Of a stretch of DNA of 64,000 nt, positions 47,664-58,500 are shown one piece after another (the first letter of the stretch is position 1; each line of letters begins with the position of its first letter). Made by a program: the position numbers and the translations under genes. The DNA is taken from contig CM063255.1 of assembly GCA_032158295.1 (NCBI GenBank), positions 8,956,094-9,020,093 of the forward strand, written 5' to 3'. The notes below the pieces were generated by a model. That model was given only the letters and a program-made list of their open reading frames with translations. It did no database searches and was not told the DNA's origin. The stretch is from Pycnopodia helianthoides. Taxonomy: Eukaryota; Echinodermata; Asteroidea; Forcipulatida; Asteriidae.

Positions 47664-49800
47664 TAGGTAAACATTGACGCTGTCGCCAAGAAAGCTATAA
47701 TACGTGGTTCAATAAAGACATGGCTCTCCCTCCAAAAGTGGCTAGGAAAGGTTTCCATGGTTTCCTTCGACATTCCGTAACGAACCATTTTGCCAAAAAA
47801 AATCATCATCATCATCTAGCCGCACGGCACCAAGGTTTATTTGTCTGTACTTGGCGTGGTTATCGATCGTAATATTAAAAATTCAGAAACTGTCTATCTA
47901 AAACTAGGCTTATACATAGTGGAACTACTCAGTTATTCATATATCTGAAGTCCGTGGTCTTCAGTGGTGACCGAGACATTCTGCTATGGTAGTGACAAGT
48001 GAGTATAAAGTTAACTCACAGTGTTCAATGTTAATCTGATATACACTTTTCGTGCTATTGGCACCGGATAAAAAAAAGCTCTTACACTGTTGGTGCTTTT
48101 TGGCAAAGCTGCTCTGAAAGGTAAATAATGTTAAGGTTGTTTGAAATGTTCGCCATTTAAATGCGCGTAAAAATGTGGCTGTCAATATTCCCAACAATTC
48201 GATCGATAGACATCACAATATTATTACATCATACAAAAGAAAATGTAAAATTTTCAATGACCGCTGAGAAAAAAGGGGGAACAAAATCAACTGTAGGAAG
48301 CAACCCAAGATTTGTAAGTATCGATTTGTACGACAAATGCTGCGAGACTTGCCCAATACCACCAATCTCATTTCAGTCCCTCTCCTTTCAACCTGTAGCC
48401 TTAACACTATAATAACTAAAAGGTATTATAAGAAGTTCAGATTAAAACATTTTAACCTGGACAAAATATTGTTTTAATTTTATTAAATGTTTTTTTCGGA
48501 AAAAATCAAAACTTTCATATAAACTGCTGCACTAACTCGAGTTTGCGTTTTTTTAAACATAATAATCTAAATCCAACCCGAACAAAATGAACAACACAAA
48601 ATTTACAGGAAAAAAATGTGTTTTATTTTTTAATTGCCAAAAACACGTTTTTTACCAGACAAAGTTCGAAATGCAAGAGTATTTTACCACTCAAAGAAAA
48701 ATAAACATTTTACTTTTGATTCTTATTAGACTTAATTTTAATTAAGAATGTTTTGACGTTTAATAAGAAAAAAAGTATTTGTACAAGATAAATACCAGAA
48801 TCATACAAAATTCAAGCAATAGTTGATAAATAACTCCATTTTGAAATATGTCTTGGGAATGGTACGCCAATTGGCATACCAATCAACCACTCCCATGTAA
48901 ATAACGCAAAGGTAATAAATTTTAACAACTGAACTATTGATTTCATGTTATATTTTGCTTGTTCTATGGCCTGTGTTGGATAGGCCTACGCAATTGGTCC
49001 AATACCGCATATTGTGTTGTTTGTATAGATTACGCCAGATGCATATACAAATAAAACATACATTCTTATTAAAAATTATTATTTGCTCAAGTTGTAATCA
49101 AAAGTATGTTTTTTAGCGTAAATATTGTTATTTTACTGTTTGAAAATGCCAAGTCTCGGAAACTTTGGTTTTCTCTGTGAAATAAACTTGTTGTGAGTAA
49201 GAACTTTACAAAATGTATTTTTGTACTGTTATTAATAATGTTTTATATGTAAGCAAATACCAAGCATGCACTAACTATGTATTTTTTTAGGTAAAGTAAG
49301 CATTTGGTGAGGAATTATCCTTACAAATGTTTCTTATCGTTATTTCGTGGATAAAATCCGTATGAAGTGATATCCATTTTGAAATAATCAAATATAATGA
49401 ACTAAAATTAGAACTGTCTTTTACGCTGAAAGAACGGAAATTGAGTTTTTCTATTAAAAATAAAAGTTTCTGGAACCATAATATTTTTTTCCACGTGAAA
49501 AAAGAATATATTGTTTACTTGATTTTCAAATGCTCAAAAAATCAAAATGAGGGATTTCCAATAATACCCTTTTAGTTCTTATAGTGTTTTCACACTTTGG
49601 TAGGCACAAAACAACTTTAATTCTACACGTAACACAAAGGTCCCCCCAAAACGTAAAAATTTAAACCCGACGTTAGCGTTCACCCAAACACCGGGTTCCT
49701 TTAAAAAGGGGTCCGCTTTCCTTCCCTTTTATACATTTTTTAACGATCCCAATGGACCGCAAAACATCTTTCTTTTTTATAAATAACACAAAATTTTTAC
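47664..49800 (+). repeat. Leader/promoter module type L, copy 2
   Basis: Homologous to 20101-21300: shared stretches include CTGTCTATCTAAAACTAGGC and AAGTCCGTGGTCTTCAGTGG. The leader donor is GTAAAT at about 48121. The block is split by the inverted-repeat element 48403-49588, after which homology resumes at 'CACTTTGGTAGGC'. A third partial piece (52585-52760) borders the LINE at 52 kb. Confidence 0.7.
48403..49588. mobile_element. 1.2-kb AT-rich inverted-repeat DNA element
   Basis: The left end AACACTATAATAACTAAAAG pairs with the right end CTTTTTAGTTCTTATAGTGTT. It interrupts the type-L block between 'CAACCTGTAGCC' and 'CACTTTGGTAGGC', which are about 20 bp apart at 20940-20965 and 52712-52745. 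No ORF worth reporting; very AT-rich throughout. Confidence 0.75.
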
Positions 49801-49919
49801 CGGCCGTCCATATCAGAAACATGTATGCACATTTTTAATTGAATCTACGTTCATTTTGACTCATCGATTGCGACCTCTCACAGCTTGCCCTGACGATTTG
49901 GTTGTGTGTGTACATGTAC

Positions 49920-50400
49920 ACGCTGTTGATACTTTTTGACTCAGCTGCTGTTAAAAGTAAGTCATGGTATTGCGTACGGTGGTATACCCACAAATATCTG
50001 AAGAAAACACCCTAAAAAACTGTCTGAATTGACCCGGATTCCAGGTCCCAGGGAGCACACCCAGTCCTGAGTCAGGGCAACGTGGAAGGTGGTTTTTAAA
50101 TTGTGGGATTGTTAATTTGGATTCTGTGGAATTTTTTACCAATTCTGGGTAATTTTGAAACAAATTCAGGCCCCATGAGACCCAGATCTTGCTCAATTCT
50201 TACTCGTATTTGCTTTAGAGTTTATCTCAGTAACCAGATAGTATTTTTAACTCACACAGGGGGTGTTTGACCAAGAAGCATCTGATCAAAGAACTATGTA
50301 AAACAATTGTTACTTCCTTGGTAGATCGCTCTGAACGAAGACAGTTAAGGTAATTTCACAACTCTGACCGTGCAAGAACTAGAAAATAAGTGAAAACGTA
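49920..50400 (+). repeat. Leader/promoter module type L', partial copy
   Basis: From 'CGCTGTTGATACTTTTTGACTC' onward this matches the second half of the L' module: leader 3' end, donor region, TGACCC/GGGTCA tract and the 'GATCGCTCTGAACGAAG' tract. The first half of the module, including the start codon, is missing. Confidence 0.6.
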
Positions 50401-50539
50401 ACTATTGCTTCAGAAATATATTTGCTCGATAGTAACTAAAACAAACAAAGTATTGATTAAACAATGCTACCTTGAAAAATATTGGACACCTTGGGTTTTT
50501 TCCTTGTGCTTTATCTGTCAACGTAATCCACTATTTGTA

Positions 50540-50590
50540 TTTATTTATTTTATTTATTTATTATTACTTTTTTCTGGGGGGGGGGGCAAG
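50540..50590. repeat. Short (TTTA)n tract bordered by poly-G
   Basis: TATTTATTTATTTTATTTAT is followed by TTATTACTTTTTTC and G11: the complement of the C-tract/A-tract/AAAT layout at 21008 and 61541. Confidence 0.8.
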
Positions 50591-51308
50591 CATGAAAATT
50601 AAAATCTAACTAACCTCTTTACGTATTTTTTGAAGTCAAGATTGTTTTTTCTATCATTTTAAGCTGTCTTAACTCGTAACAAATTCTTGAAATAAAATCT
50701 TCAATCAAATCATATGTTCAGCCCAGAAAATTTAACGGCGGAAAAAACTAACACTTGGAAAAATTAACATAGGCCTATTGTAGAAAAACCAAAAGGTTTT
50801 GGAATACTACTAAAGACTAAATCTTCAGCGCTTTCGGTTGTTAGGACCAGATCACGAAGTTGTTTCCTCACACAAACAATGTACGTTGGAATCAAATGGA
50901 TCCTACAATTGGCTTATCTTGATAGCACGGTCTATACAGTAGGTCTACGAACATAGAGAATGGATCAACTATAATCCATCTGTACTGTTTTTTTTTTCAA
51001 TAAAAGGTACATGCCTATCAACCATTGTAAATTATCGACGGAGCTGGCAGTATAAGAAAAACAGAGTGACAATTTTGGTGGATTGGAGACAGGAAATTTA
51101 AAACTGCTGCGTTGTGTATCTGTGCACTGGATAAAGAACTTGCCAATTCACCGAACAAAGCTTCTATAGTGATCTGTTGTTGAAATGGTTACCGGAGCAG
51201 CTTATAAGGACAGCCACATATAATTGTTGAAGTCAGAGAATGCATCTATGCTGAGGTGAATTCACAGCGCTCCAAAGTGCCCAAGTGATACCTGTATTGT
51301 TCACAACG

Positions 51309-51369
51309 ATGGCATTATTTGAAGCAACTGTTACGATATTAGTTATTTGTGCTACGTTCACTCTGAAAG
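51309..51369 (+). CDS. Second type of 61-nt signal-peptide leader exon
   Basis: ATG at 51309 gives MALFEATVTILVICATFTLK plus one base before G|GTAAGAT. The length (61 nt), phase (1) and ending (LK|G) match the 32631 leader exactly although the sequence differs. No body exon of its own is visible before copy 3's PAN exon at 54948. It may be the first exon of a diverged family member or an alternative leader for copy 3. Confidence 0.4.
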
Positions 51370-51812
51370 GTAAGATTTAGCAGGAAAAAGGGACAGAAAT
51401 GGTGATTATAACAGAATACCATAGTAGAGTATTTTGTTGCACACCCATTAGTAGTCTTGACATGAAAGATGTTACTATTCGTACAAAGATTGGAGTCCAG
51501 CTTCGTCGAACCATTGCTGTAACAGCACCCGAACAAGATTGGTACAGCGAATATGCGTAGACGGACAGTACCGCGATCATTTCTTCATTTTTGACCTCAT
51601 GCTCAGGAAGAAACCCTGATCGTTTCAACCATACCCCTATTATTCTATTTAAAAGCATGTAAAGGTGCAAACAGAAGTGTAACAAGCAGATAATCAGCTT
51701 CATAACCTGCCGCTTAACGTAAAGCGAAATGCATCCTACTACTAACTTTCTGGTGTATCAGGAGACTCTGTGTCCCACCCCGGAGGATCTTAGCCCATCC
51801 CCCTTTCATTTT

Positions 51813-51895
51813 GTGGCATGTCGTGGCCGAGCAGTTAAAAACACCAGACTCAAGTTATGGTGTTTCTCACGCGCAGATGTAACACTAAAGCATAT
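51813..51895 (+). mobile_element. tRNA-derived SINE head, truncated
   Basis: Starts GTGGCATGTCGTGGCCGAGC and ends within the tRNA-like part, against the LINE tail at 51897. Confidence 0.7.
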
Positions 51896-51904
51896 AATAA
51901 TAAT

Positions 51905-52584
51905 AATAATAATACTACAAAGTTCTTATAAAGCGCACATATCCTAGACACTAGATCAAGGCGCTGAACAAATAGAGAATTAACAATTAACAGATAAATG
52001 AGCTCTGAACAGTTCAGTCTTCAACAGTTTTTTGAATTTCATCATTGAGTCAGACTGGCGGATTTCTGGAGGGAGTTGGTTCCATAGGTGGGGGCCGCTA
52101 TAACCAAAGGCACCCTGACCAACCACTTTCTTACAGATGGTTGGAGTAAGTGTTGTTGTGTCATACAGTTTACGGAGTCGGCTGTCACGATGATAAATGG
52201 AGAGTAGATTGTTGAGGTAGACAGGTGCTGAGGAGTGAAGGCATTTCCAGACAAAGAGCATTATTTTGAACTTGATTCTGTCAGAGACCGGAAGCCAATG
52301 GAGTTGTTGAAGGATGGGGGTGATGTGTTCGAATTTGCTAGTTCCAGTTATTAATCGGGCTGCGTGGTTTTGGATTCGTTGTAGTCTGGCAATCTGACAA
52401 CCTGTAGCTCCGTAGAGGATGGCATTACAGTAGTCGAGATAACACTGAGACATGAAGATGTCGTCAGGTATTTCCTTATGTACTTTATCCGACGGAGGTG
52501 AAAGTTGCATTTTGTACAAACGGCTGATACTTGAGCACTCATGGATAGATGATGATCGAGTATTACACCAAGGTTTCTGCACGA
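51905..52584 (-). mobile_element. CR1/L2-type LINE 3' fragment with 3' tail
   Basis: An open minus-strand frame (52582-51980) encodes LDYCNAILYGATGCQIARLQ, HITPILQQLHWLPVSDR, YSGPHLWNQLPPEIRQ and a C-terminal LLKTELFRAH: the end of a CR1/L2-like reverse transcriptase. The 3' untranslated tail ('TATAAAGCGCAC...') and an ATT microsatellite end at about 51897. The 5' end is truncated into the type-L repeat block. A tail fragment of the same kind is at 6210-6290. Confidence 0.85.
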
Positions 52585-52829
52585 AAAAGGGGAAACAAAA
52601 TCAGCTGTCGTAACCAACCAAATATTTATGAATATCCATTTTGGAAGACAAATGCTGTGAGACTTGCCTTATACAACGCCTCTCATTACAGCCCCTCTCC
52701 ATTCAACATGTAGCCACCCAAGGTAGGTTCATACTTTAGTAGGCCCAACAAACCTTAATAATGTAATGTTCTGTACTTGGCGTGGTTAATTGGTTGTAAT
52801 AATTTGTTATAATAATTTCAGAAAATAAA

Positions 52830-53720
52830 TGAAACCGACCTCAGTCCGTCAGCGTCATAACTTAATTATTTGGCTAGGCAGTTGCACACTAATTAGATTT
52901 TAAGTACAATTTCTGAAAATTCAACTGCAAGCGTCTTTTTTATTTACATGCACCTTCATCCATGCTTGCGTACATTCATTCGAGGTCTACAGCGGTGAGC
53001 GAGCGATTGAGTATACAGATACAATATACTCAAATTTTGCTTAGTGCTCAATGTAAGACTAGCGGAACTACTGAGTTATATTGGAGTCAGGGTTTTCAGA
53101 GGTGAGCAGGCATTATAGAGATCAATAAGCTCATATTTTGTGGACACTGTTAGTCTGAAACATCTCTCTCGGTACTGAATCCAACAACTCTTGTGCTGTT
53201 GATACGTTGTAGCTTAGTTGCTTTTAAAGGTAAGTCATGGTATCGCGTACGTGTGTATACCAACAAAATGTCTGAAGAAAACACACTAAAAACCTGTCTG
53301 AATTGACCCGGATTCCAGGTCCTAGGGAGCATGAACTATTTCTGGGTCAGGGCGACCCGGAAGGTGGCCTTTAATAAGTGGGGCTTTAACTCAAGTTCTG
53401 TGAAATTTTGACCTATTATGGGTAATTTTGGCACACATTTTGGATCAAACTAACCCAGTATCGGGTCAGGCCCCACGACACCCGGATCTTGGTCAATTCT
53501 TGCCCGTGTTTGCTTTAGAGTTCATCTCAGTAACCAGATAGTTAGTTTTAACTAACACTGGGGGCGTTTGACCAATAAGCATCCGATCAAAGAACTAGCC
53601 AAACAATTGTTGCTTCCTTGGTAGATCGCTCTGAACGAAGACAATTAAAGTGATTTCATAATTGTGACCATGCAAGAAATATGAAAACAATTGAAAACGT
53701 AATTATTGCTCCGAAAATGT
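52830..53720 (+). repeat. Leader/promoter module type L', copy 3
   Basis: Homologous to the modules at 32020 and 38815. The leader start codon has decayed, but the donor GTAAGTCATGG at 53230 remains. It lies 1.7 kb upstream of the PAN exon of gene copy 3, the same arrangement as in copy 2. Confidence 0.7.
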
Positions 53721-54947
53721 ATTTGTTCGATAGTAACTAGACTTTTTCTATTTAATGAAAAGAACAATTTAAAAAAAAAGGAAAATATCACTGAGCAAAT
53801 AACTTGAATTGTTTACACAATCTTTTTTGCCAATTGATGGGTTTCTACTCCAAACTTCTATGGTCTACTTTTTTGTTTGAAAAAAAGAAAGAAAAACAAA
53901 ATCAGATTCGTTTAAAACTTAAAGTTTTAATTTTTTTCAAATCCAAAGATTATATATATATTTTTTTATTGCATATACAAAAAGTAAAACAAAATGAACA
54001 ATGATTTGTGTTTGTTATATCAATAATATTACTGGTAGTGCCCGTATATAAAATGAACCCAAAAAACCTATCTTGGAAGAGTAGGGGTTAAGCCCCCTTG
54101 TTTCCTCGTGTTTGCGAGCTGCAGTAATTAAGTTCACTTATCAGACATACTTTGTTTCATTACCAGGAATTAACAATACTAATATTATGCAGTATTACTC
54201 AACGTAAAACTATTTTTTAAAGCCATGCACCTCTATCATTAATTGTATTAAAATCATCCTAGGTTTTCACTTATCATCAAACGGTGGCTGAGCTACCGAA
54301 AACAATCCAACTACCTTGACCGAGTAATAAGGTGTCAGTCAAAAGAGAAAACCTTAAAAAGCGATTCCAGACCTAGCCGTTGCTACAGCTGTAACTGCAA
54401 AGCAATTTCTAACATTCTCTGAAGTGTTCGGAGACGGTCGGTTAGCTTTGAAAACAATCCTCCTCCCATTCAATTCAGTATGTCAACTATAGATATTGGT
54501 TTGTTGCTGCAAAATCAGTAAGTTCCGTACAAACTCAAAATTATGTTTGGCTCAATCTGTTTCTGCAGGTAAAATAACTTACGCTCCCCCACCTTAGAAA
54601 AAAATGGATAAAAAAGAGCCCAACCCTTAAGCTGGGCCTAAGAAACTTTGTAATCAAAGCCTGGTAGAAAATCCTTCTCTCCCTTTTAAAAAGTGACACT
54701 CGAGGCAGGACAAGGACACAAAGTTTCGCCACCGCCTGCACATAGCTCAGGTTTCCCGCTCGTTTTTATGTTAATTATGGAAAATCACCATGGTATGTCT
54801 TCTGCCATCTAGGCTCTAGCGCCCCAAGTTCCCAATCGAATCCCAACAATTGATTTGGTGACAACTGTTCTTAACGTAACCCCGCGAGCACGTTTTTTGC
54901 TATGTCTTTTTTGATAAGAAAAATGTGTTGTTCTCTATCTGTTGCAG

Positions 54948-55514
54948 ATTAAAGTTGCAACTGCATTATGACTGTCATCGCAAGCACACTTTCCATGTTA
55001 GCAAAAATATTGCTAATGGTTGTTTCTTCTGATGTTGTAAACGGAGCGTGTCAACCTGCATCGCGTGACTACCAAATGCATCAAGGAAACATACTTGCAT
55101 TCTATCCTAGCCCAGTGCAAGACCATGCACTAAAAGATACAATCTACCAGGTTATAAACACAAGTTCAGACGTGGTATGTGCAGTTTACTGTCTGCAAGA
55201 TGATTCCTGCAGGTCCTTTAACTACTGCATTGACAAGCTCTGTCATCTCAAAACAGCCAACTACTTCGGGATAGGATTGGAAATTCAGCAATCCGCTGGG
55301 TGTCGTCACTACGGAGATGAAGAATTACAAACTGAAGGTAAAAACAAGAAATGTGACGAAACAAACTTGTTTGTCTTTATCGTTTTTTAGCTGTTCCGAC
55401 CTGTTAGGGCGGAACAGCTATTGTAATCGTCGAGATTTTTATTCTTTTTATTATTATTAGCTGTTCCGACCTGTTAGGGCGGAACAGCTATTGTAATCGT
55501 CGAGATTTGTATTA

Positions 55515-55569
<55 letters not shown>

Positions 55570-58500
55570 TTTCTTTCCCTAAAATCGTATTGACTTAACC
55601 TGTGTCTCTTTAAGAAGCCATGTGTCTCCCTTCAAATTATCAAAAGTAGACAAATGATATACCATATTAAAGCTTATGCTATGACTTAAATTTTAGATGT
55701 AATTAGATTAAAATTCTTAATTAATTATTCACGTGACAGCCGTGTGAATATTTAATTAGCCAATCTGGTTAACACCCTATCTCTAGAAGTACACATCCGA
55801 TCCTCAAACTTATTTCAGTTATGGACTTGTCTTGTAGTGTAGATGTGAATCTGGCCTATCATTCTCCGTCACGTCATCATGACGTCACCTTTTTGCGCGA
55901 ACTTATATCTGTGTACAAAACCAATGGCTTTATAAAAGTAATGTTTAAAACACAACTTTTCAGAATAAGTTACATTTTAGTTACTTATAATACACAAATC
56001 ATCGTCAAAACACAAATGATTTTACTAAGAGTTATTCCAGGCCATTAAAAATAATCAAACACAATGCAGTTTCACGATAATTAGCGATATAAGATTGGTA
56101 AATCTGACCCCATGAAACAAACTCTGTATTGCGCAATCACGGCAATGCATCGGAGATTGCCTCGCTGTTTATTCCTATTCGAAGGTGACCAATTGGTTTC
56201 TACGTACCCCATTGGATTTGTGCGTGAGCAACATGTTATTCCTAGGTAAGTTAAGGTGTTTTTTTTAAAGGCATTTGATTGGTATAAGTTACATACTATC
56301 TTGTACCTTATCAAATTTATTAGTATGAAAAACACAATTTTGTTACTGTGACGTCATCAGGTGTCAAATTACAGTAATTAAAAGCTTTAATTAGTTAATC
56401 TTTGCAGCACCATATCTCAAGAAGTACACAGCCGATTTTCAAACTTTTTTCAGTTATAGAATCCTTGGGCATTGGAGATTAACCATGGGTTACCGTGACC
56501 CCATGTTGACCTTAAGTTCCGGGTCAACCGGAAGTGGGACCATATCTCAAGAAGTACACAACCAATTTTCAATTTCTTTTCAGTTATAGATCCTTTGAGC
56601 ATTAAATATTGAACTTGGATTACCGTGACCCAATGCTGACCTTTACTTCCGGGTCAACCGGAAGTGGGACAATATCTCAAGAAGTACACACCCGATTTTC
56701 AATTTCTTTTCAGTTATAGACCCTTTGAGCATTAAATATTGAACTTGGATTACCGTGACCCCATGTTGACCTTTACTTCCGGGTCAACCGCAAGTGGGAC
56801 CATATCTCAAGAAGTAGACACTCGATTTTCAATTTCTTTTCAGTTATAGACCCTTTGAGCATTGAAAATTGAACTTGAGTTACCGTGACCCCATGTTGAC
56901 CTTTACTTCCGGGTCAACTGGAAGTAAGACCATATCTCAAGAACTACACAATCGATTTTCAATTTTTTTCAGTTATAGACTCCTAATGGGCATTGGAGAT
57001 GACCTTACTTTCACCTTTACTTCCGGTCTAAACAGGAAGCTCAAAAATTGCAAAAAATCGTATCTTCAGAATCACATGTCATAATTGTTTTAACTGTGGA
57101 AGCAGAAGCTAAGTTATTTAATTTATGTGTAGTAAACAAACAGTAAAACACGGAAAAGCTCTGTGATTGTTAGTTACAATCACTTTGTCTAGTTATTATT
57201 ATTATTATTATTATTATTATTCTTTCTTTCCCTAAAATCGTATTGACTTAACCTGTGTCTCTTTAAGAAGCCATATGTCTCCCTTCAAATTATCAAAAGT
57301 AGACAAATCATATACCATATTAAAGCTTATGCTCTGACTTAAATTTTTAGATGTAATTAGATTAAAATTCTTAATTAATTATTCACGTGACAGCCGTGTG
57401 GATATTTAATTAGCCAATCTTGTTATCACCATATCTCTAGAAGTAAACATCCGATCCTCAAACTTTTTTCAGTCATGGACTTGTCTCGTAGTGTAGATGT
57501 CAATTCTTGCCTAAACTTTGCCATCACGTCATCATGACGTCACCTTTTTGCACGTTTTCTATTTGTGTACAAAAACCAGGGGCTCTGAAAAATAGTGTTT
57601 AAAACACAACTTTTCAGAATAGGTTACATTTTAGTTACTTATAATACACAAATCATGTTTAAAACAGAAATGCTTTTACTAAGAGTTATTCCAGGCCATT
57701 AAAAATAATCAAATACAACGTAGTTTTACGATAATTAACAATATAAGATTGGTAAATCTGACCCCATGAAACAAACTCTGTATTGCGCAATCACGGCAAT
57801 GCAACGGAATTGCCTCGCTGTTTATTCCTATTCGAAGGTGGACCAATTGGTTTCTACGTACCCCATTGGATTTGTGCGTGAGCAACATGTTTTTCCTAGG
57901 TAAGTTAAGGTGGTTTCTTTTAAAGGCATTTGATTGGGATAAGTTACATACCATCTTGTACCTTATCAAATTTATTAGTATGAAAAACACATTTTTGTTA
58001 CTGTGACGTCATCAGCACCATATCTCAAGAATTTCACAGCCGATTTTCAAACTTTTTTCAGTTATAGAACCCTAGGGCATTGGAGATTAACCATGGGTTA
58101 CCGTGACCCCATGTTGACCTTAAGTTCCGGGTCAACCGGATGTGGGACCATATCTCAAGAAGTACACAACCAATTTTCAATTTCTTTTCAGTTATAGACC
58201 CTTTGAGCATTACATATTGAACTTGGATTACCGTGACCCCATGTTAACCTTTACTTCCGGGTCAACCGGAAGTGGGACAATATCTCAAGAAGAACACACC
58301 CGATTTTCAATTTCTTTTCAGTTATAGACCCTTTGAGCATTAAATATTGAACTTGGATTACCGTGACCCCATGTTAACCTTTACTTCCGGGTCAACCGGA
58401 AGTGGGACCATATCTCAAGAACTGCACACTCAATTTTCAATTTCTTTTCAGTTAAAGACCCTTTGAGCATTGAAAATTGAACTTGAGTTACCGTGACCCC

